A stretch of DNA of 7,115 nt, from positions 1 through 7,115 of the forward strand of contig JAHZJY010000142.1 in the NCBI GenBank assembly GCA_022600695.1. Reading direction: 5' to 3'. The stretch comes from Actinomycetes bacterium (lineage in GTDB: Bacteria; Actinomycetota; Actinomycetes; Mycobacteriales; Mycobacteriaceae). Below, piece after piece: positions 6,353 to 7,115 of the stretch (its first letter is position 1; each line of letters starts with the position of its first letter). Made by a program: the position numbers and the translations under genes. Under the pieces are notes generated by a model, which was not told where the DNA came from, searched no databases, and saw nothing but the letters and a program-made list of their open reading frames with translations.

Positions 6353-6592
6353 TCAGTTCAGTCCCAGCGCCTTCCGGAGCCGCGCGGGGCTCATGGCCCC
6401 CGGCGCGCCGGTGTCCGGGAAGGTCTCGAGCAGCCGGATCAGGTCAGGCCGGCGGGTGGGGTCCGCGGCGCACTCGCGGGGGGTGCGTCCGGACAGCGCG
6501 GGGATCTCCTCGTCGAGCCAGGCCTCCTCGAAGGAGCGAACCATCTCCTCCAGTGCCGCCGCCACCTCGGGGCTCGCACCGGGGTCGAGCAC
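6353..6592 (-). CDS. Small protein with a PAL-x-GRTPRE domain (MbcA/ParS- or SEC-C-associated type)
   Basis: The 79 aa product contains AWLDEEIPALSGRTPRECA (about residues 24-42) followed by an Arg- and Leu-rich helix (DLIRLLETF). The signature W-L-x-x-x-x-PAL-x-GRTP-x-E occurs in two settings that I know of: the toxin-binding C-terminus of MbcA/ParS/Xre antitoxins, and the C-terminal region of larger SEC-C-type proteins, where it is followed by ADP-x-R as here (AADPTRR). The latter match is closer. Here the domain stands alone, without the helix-turn-helix of Xre antitoxins and without zinc-binding Cys clusters. The start is uncertain: GTG 6592 lies only 15 bases after the stop of the upstream lipoprotein gene, and ATG 6544 is preceded by GGAGGAG but almost without spacing. 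Both retain the domain. It could be a truncated remnant of a longer protein. No RES or ADP-ribosyl toxin gene is nearby. Confidence 0.55.
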   Translation of the reverse strand: MLDPGASPEVAAALEEMVRSFEEAWLDEEIPALSGRTPRECAADPTRRPDLIRLLETFPDTGAPGAMSPARLRKALGLN

Positions 6593-6607
6593 TCCGGACG
6601 GCGGGAC

Positions 6608-7003
6608 TCACGCGGGCGCGGGGACCGGCCGACCCATGCTCTGGTAGATCTCCTCGATCAGCGTGATGCTCTTCGCCGCCAACGCATTGTTGGGATCAAT
6701 CTCGAGAGCCTCCCGGAACATGCCCAGCGCTTTCGGATACTTCTCCCTGGGCGCGAGCGCGGGGTCCAGCATGATCTGCTCGGCCTCCTCGGCAAGCTGC
6801 TGAGCCTGTTGCTGCTGCTCGTCGGAGACAGCAGAGGCGGGAGCGCCGTCCGCCGTCGCGCCGCCGTCGGGAGCCGCCGGCATGCTCGAGGCGGACGCCG
6901 TCGGCGCCCGGGCCTCGTCGTCCTCGGTAGCGGCGGCGCTGCAGCCGGCGACGGCGAGGGCCGCACAGGCCCCCGCGAGAATGAGCCTCACCCGGAATAC
7001 CAT
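6608..7003 (-). CDS. Putative lipoprotein with a TPR-like C-terminal segment
   Basis: The 131 aa product begins with a short basic N-terminus, a hydrophobic stretch (about residues 7-19), and a lipobox ending AVAGC with Cys21 as the expected lipidation site. It is therefore probably anchored in the outer or inner membrane, facing the periplasm. Residues 22-60 are an Ala/Ser/Asp/Pro-rich flexible linker. Residues 61-75 are Gln/Glu-rich (SDEQQQQAQQLAEEAEQ), likely helical or coiled. Residues about 88-122 read as one TPR-like repeat (KYPKALGMFREALEIDPNNALA, split here by its turn DPNN) plus a second helix. A single repeat suggests a small adaptor rather than a full TPR scaffold. ATG 7003 is accepted because it yields a complete signal sequence; its Shine-Dalgarno sequence (GGTGAG) is weak and very close. 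It is the first of three minus-strand genes that may form a short operon. No substrate or partner can be inferred. Confidence 0.72.
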   Translation of the reverse strand: MVFRVRLILAGACAALAVAGCSAAATEDDEARAPTASASSMPAAPDGGATADGAPASAVSDEQQQQAQQLAEEAEQIMLDPALAPREKYPKALGMFREALEIDPNNALAAKSITLIEEIYQSMGRPVPAPA

Positions 7004-7115
7004 CTCACCATTATGGTTCCTGCATCGCCCGGCTGGCTATGCGGCCGGAGACAGGTTCATCGGTGACCACGAAGAACAGCAACGTTGGGCCCCTACGCCC
7101 CCGCTCATGATTCGC
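7004..7115. other. Upstream region of the lipoprotein gene; possible 3' end of another minus-strand gene
   Basis: No promoter boxes are convincing in this stretch. One minus-strand frame is open from the window edge to a TAA at 7011-7013 (34 residues, containing LLFFVVTDEPVSGRIASRAM). If it is real, another gene lies directly upstream of the lipoprotein gene, eight bases away, and the operon starts outside the window. The sequence is too short to decide. Confidence 0.25.

Noticed and set aside
6018..6647. Plus-strand open frame of 209 codons opposite the small minus-strand genes
   Set aside because: The composition is Arg/Gly/Ser-rich and no motif is visible. The minus strand shows a transmembrane segment and the PAL-x-GRTPRE signature in the same region.

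Overview
The window is about 7.1 kb of GC-rich DNA with strong G/C preference at third codon positions. It looks like a proteobacterial chromosome, possibly alphaproteobacterial. No taxonomic marker is present, so this is inferred only from composition and from the style of the cyanophycin genes.

Left two thirds (1-4697, plus strand): a compact cyanophycin locus. It begins inside the 3' end of cphA (cyanophycin synthetase, Mur-ligase half). Six bases later comes an unusually long cyanophycinase-type protein of 732 aa, which is a head-to-tail duplication of the S51 peptidase domain. The first copy keeps Ser, His and Glu. The second copy has Lys where the His should be and a rearranged Ser loop. 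Fourteen bases further is a 137 aa protein that looks like a divergent PIN (VapC-like) domain with a Gly/Glu/Pro-rich repeat tail. After an in-frame stop and 18 bases comes a 363 aa zinc hydrolase of the succinylglutamate desuccinylase/aspartoacylase (AstE/AspA, M14-like) family. The tight spacing suggests one transcript. The logic would be synthesis (CphA), depolymerisation to beta-Asp-Arg dipeptide (cyanophycinase), and probably dipeptide hydrolysis (the M14-like enzyme). The PIN-like protein has no obvious place in that scheme.

Middle (4698-5062): a 365-base stretch with no intact gene. On the minus strand it holds a 31-codon fragment that reads like the middle of a VapC PIN toxin, probably a decayed toxin gene. 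An AT-rich patch near 4905-4921 may be a promoter for the next gene.

Right third: 5063-5983 (plus) encodes a 306 aa protein of unknown function with two N-terminal membrane segments. It converges with three small minus-strand genes. In order of transcription these are a lipoprotein with a TPR-like C-terminus (6608-7003), a 79 aa protein with a PAL-GRTPRE-type domain (6353-6592), and a single-pass membrane protein (6024-6284). No RNA genes, insertion sequences, CRISPR arrays or convincing terminators were seen.

Most worth follow-up are the duplicated cyanophycinase with a probable pseudoenzyme half, the PIN-like protein inside the cyanophycin operon, and the second PIN-like remnant 1.2 kb away from it.
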